A DNA stretch of 64,000 nt from Streptomyces daqingensis (lineage in GTDB: Bacteria; Actinomycetota; Actinomycetes; Streptomycetales; Streptomycetaceae), in NCBI RefSeq assembly GCF_014645895.1, contig NZ_BMMP01000009.1:248001-312000 (forward strand), written 5' to 3'. Positions 62,888 through 64,000 of the stretch are shown one piece after another. The position numbers and the translations under genes were made by a program. The notes below the pieces were generated by a model. It was not told the origin of the DNA and did no database searches. It saw only the letters and a list, made by a program, of their open reading frames with translations. Numbering within the stretch: position 1 is the first letter of the stretch; every line of letters begins with the position of its first letter.

Positions 62888-63118
62888 AACTGCCGGGCAG
62901 TCTCCCGCTACAGCCGCAGAGCGGCATCGACTACGTCTGCTCCCGGTCGGCCAGAGCAACGCCGAGCTCGGCCTTCCGCCTCCGCTGCGCCGGCACGTGC
63001 CCCTGCGACGCACCGGGAGAACTCCGCCTGGCGGCAACGGTGATCGAGGACTCAGCGGGTAGGTTTGGGGCTTCGTGAGCTGTAGGAAACCCCGAGCACC
63101 CAGGAGAGGGCTGCCCCG

Positions 63119-64000
63119 TGGCTGTGGCTGATCTGTCGGAGATCGTGAAGGCGTACGACGTGCGCGGCGTCGTACCGGACCAATGGGACGAGGCGCTCGC
63201 CGAGTTGTTCGGTGCCGCCTTCGTGCGTGTCACCGACGCGTCGGCGATCGTCGTGGGACACGACATGCGGCCCTCGTCTCCCGGACTGTCACGCGCTTTC
63301 GGCCGCGGTGCCGCCGGCCAGGGCGCCGACGTCACAGAGATCGGTCTCTGCTCGACGGATCAGCTCTACTTCGCCAGTGGGCAACTGGACCTGCCCGGGG
63401 CGATGTTCACTGCGAGCCACAATCCCGCGCAGTACAACGGCATCAAGATGTGCCGGGAAGGCGCGAAGCCCGTCGGGCAGGAGAGCGGCCTCGCAGAGGT
63501 GCGCGCGCTCGTCGAGGAGTGGCGCGTCTCAGGCCCGCCGGCCCGTGAACCGGACGTGGCTGAGGGAACGCTCGTACAGCGGGACGTGCTCACCGACTAC
63601 GCCCAGCACCTGCGCACCCTCGTCGACCTCACCGGAATCCGCCAGTTGAAGGTCGTGGTGGACGCCGGAAACGGAATGGGCGGACATACGGTCCCCACCG
63701 TCTTCGAGGGTCTGCCGCTGCAACTCGACCCGATGTACTTCGAACTGGACGGCACTTTCCCCAACCACGAGGCCAATCCGCTCGACCCGAAGAACATCGT
63801 CGACCTGCAGCGCCGCGTGCGCGAGACCGGCGCCGACATCGGGCTGGCCTTCGACGGCGACGCGGACCGCTGTTTCGTCGTCGACGAAAACGGCGACCCC
63901 GTCGCGCCGTCGGCGATCACCGCCCTCGTGGCTGCGCGGGAGCTGGCCAAGTCGCCGGGGTCCACCGTCATCCACAACCTCATCACGTCGTGGTCCGTGC
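63119..64000 (+). CDS. manB: Phosphomannomutase / phosphoglucomutase, 5' part
   Basis: The frame is open to the right edge; 294 residues are visible. The active-site phosphoserine loop is FTASHNPAQYNG, the metal loop is FDGDADRCFVV, and KVVVDAGNGMGG is in domain II. It would convert mannose-6-phosphate to mannose-1-phosphate, or glucose-6-phosphate to glucose-1-phosphate. GTG 63119 has AGGAGAGGG upstream. With the manC-like gene it could supply GDP-mannose. The C-terminal sugar-binding domain is cut off. Confidence 0.93.

Noticed and set aside
1..64000. CRISPR array, IS element, prophage, tRNA or rRNA
   Set aside because: No regularly spaced direct repeats, transposase motifs, phage genes or structured RNA genes were seen on either strand.

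Overview
The window is a gene-dense, very GC-rich stretch of actinobacterial chromosome. Third codon positions are almost always G or C, GTG and TTG starts are common, and the content includes whiB, F420 biosynthesis genes, a SigB-type sigma factor with a partner-switching pair, and many LytR-CpsA-Psr (LCP) proteins. This points to Streptomyces or a close relative. From memory, the gene order resembles the conserved core of the Streptomyces coelicolor chromosome around whiB; no search was run. No insertion sequence, prophage, CRISPR array, tRNA or rRNA was seen, so this looks like vertically inherited core rather than an accessory island.

Layout. 1-9,600: a left-edge DUF4287-like fragment, a small conserved protein, an anchored coiled-coil-like protein, a thiolase, an SGNH hydrolase, cystathionine beta-synthase, a small membrane protein, an RpiR/SIS regulator, and a three-gene minus-strand unit (amino-acid permease, VOC protein, DinB/maleylpyruvate-isomerase-like protein) that runs on to 10,981. 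11,100-15,600: a PNPOx-like protein, a MetE-like methyltransferase behind a perfect hairpin, a small zinc ribbon, a LysR regulator and a diaminopimelate-decarboxylase-like enzyme. 15,600-21,400: a tightly coupled histidine-utilisation operon, hutU - M20 amidohydrolase - hutF - hutI, with a strong candidate promoter overlapped by two inverted repeats. 21,500-24,050: a SigB-family sigma factor divergent from an anti-anti-sigma (STAS) gene and an anti-sigma (ATPase) gene. 24,100-27,100: dipeptidase, purE and purK. 27,400-36,800: GtrA protein, two-component system, POT peptide transporter, secreted esterase, acyl-CoA dehydrogenase, UDP-glucose dehydrogenase, CGNR regulator and a VOC protein.

36,900-49,300 is an envelope block: five LCP ligases, a family 2 glycosyltransferase, an acyl-CoA thioesterase, a TIGR03089 protein and a secreted peptidoglycan amidase. 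49,500-64,000 holds a mannose-1-phosphate guanylyltransferase-like gene, an AlkA-like glycosylase, fbiA-fbiB, cysteine dioxygenase, whiB, a giant membrane glycosyltransferase with a DUF5719 partner, a degenerate zincin, a DUF3499 protein and a phosphomannomutase cut by the right edge.

Functionally, ugd, the manC-like gene and manB supply nucleotide sugars, the glycosyltransferases and GtrA protein could assemble or move lipid-linked glycans, and the LCP enzymes could attach glycopolymers to the wall. The most original observations are a C-terminal cysteine shared by four of the five LCP proteins, the M20 enzyme occupying the expected place of HutG, the promoter and operator architecture of hutU, and several perfect inverted repeats at likely regulatory positions. 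All functional claims rest on reading motifs and context; nothing was searched or computed beyond that.
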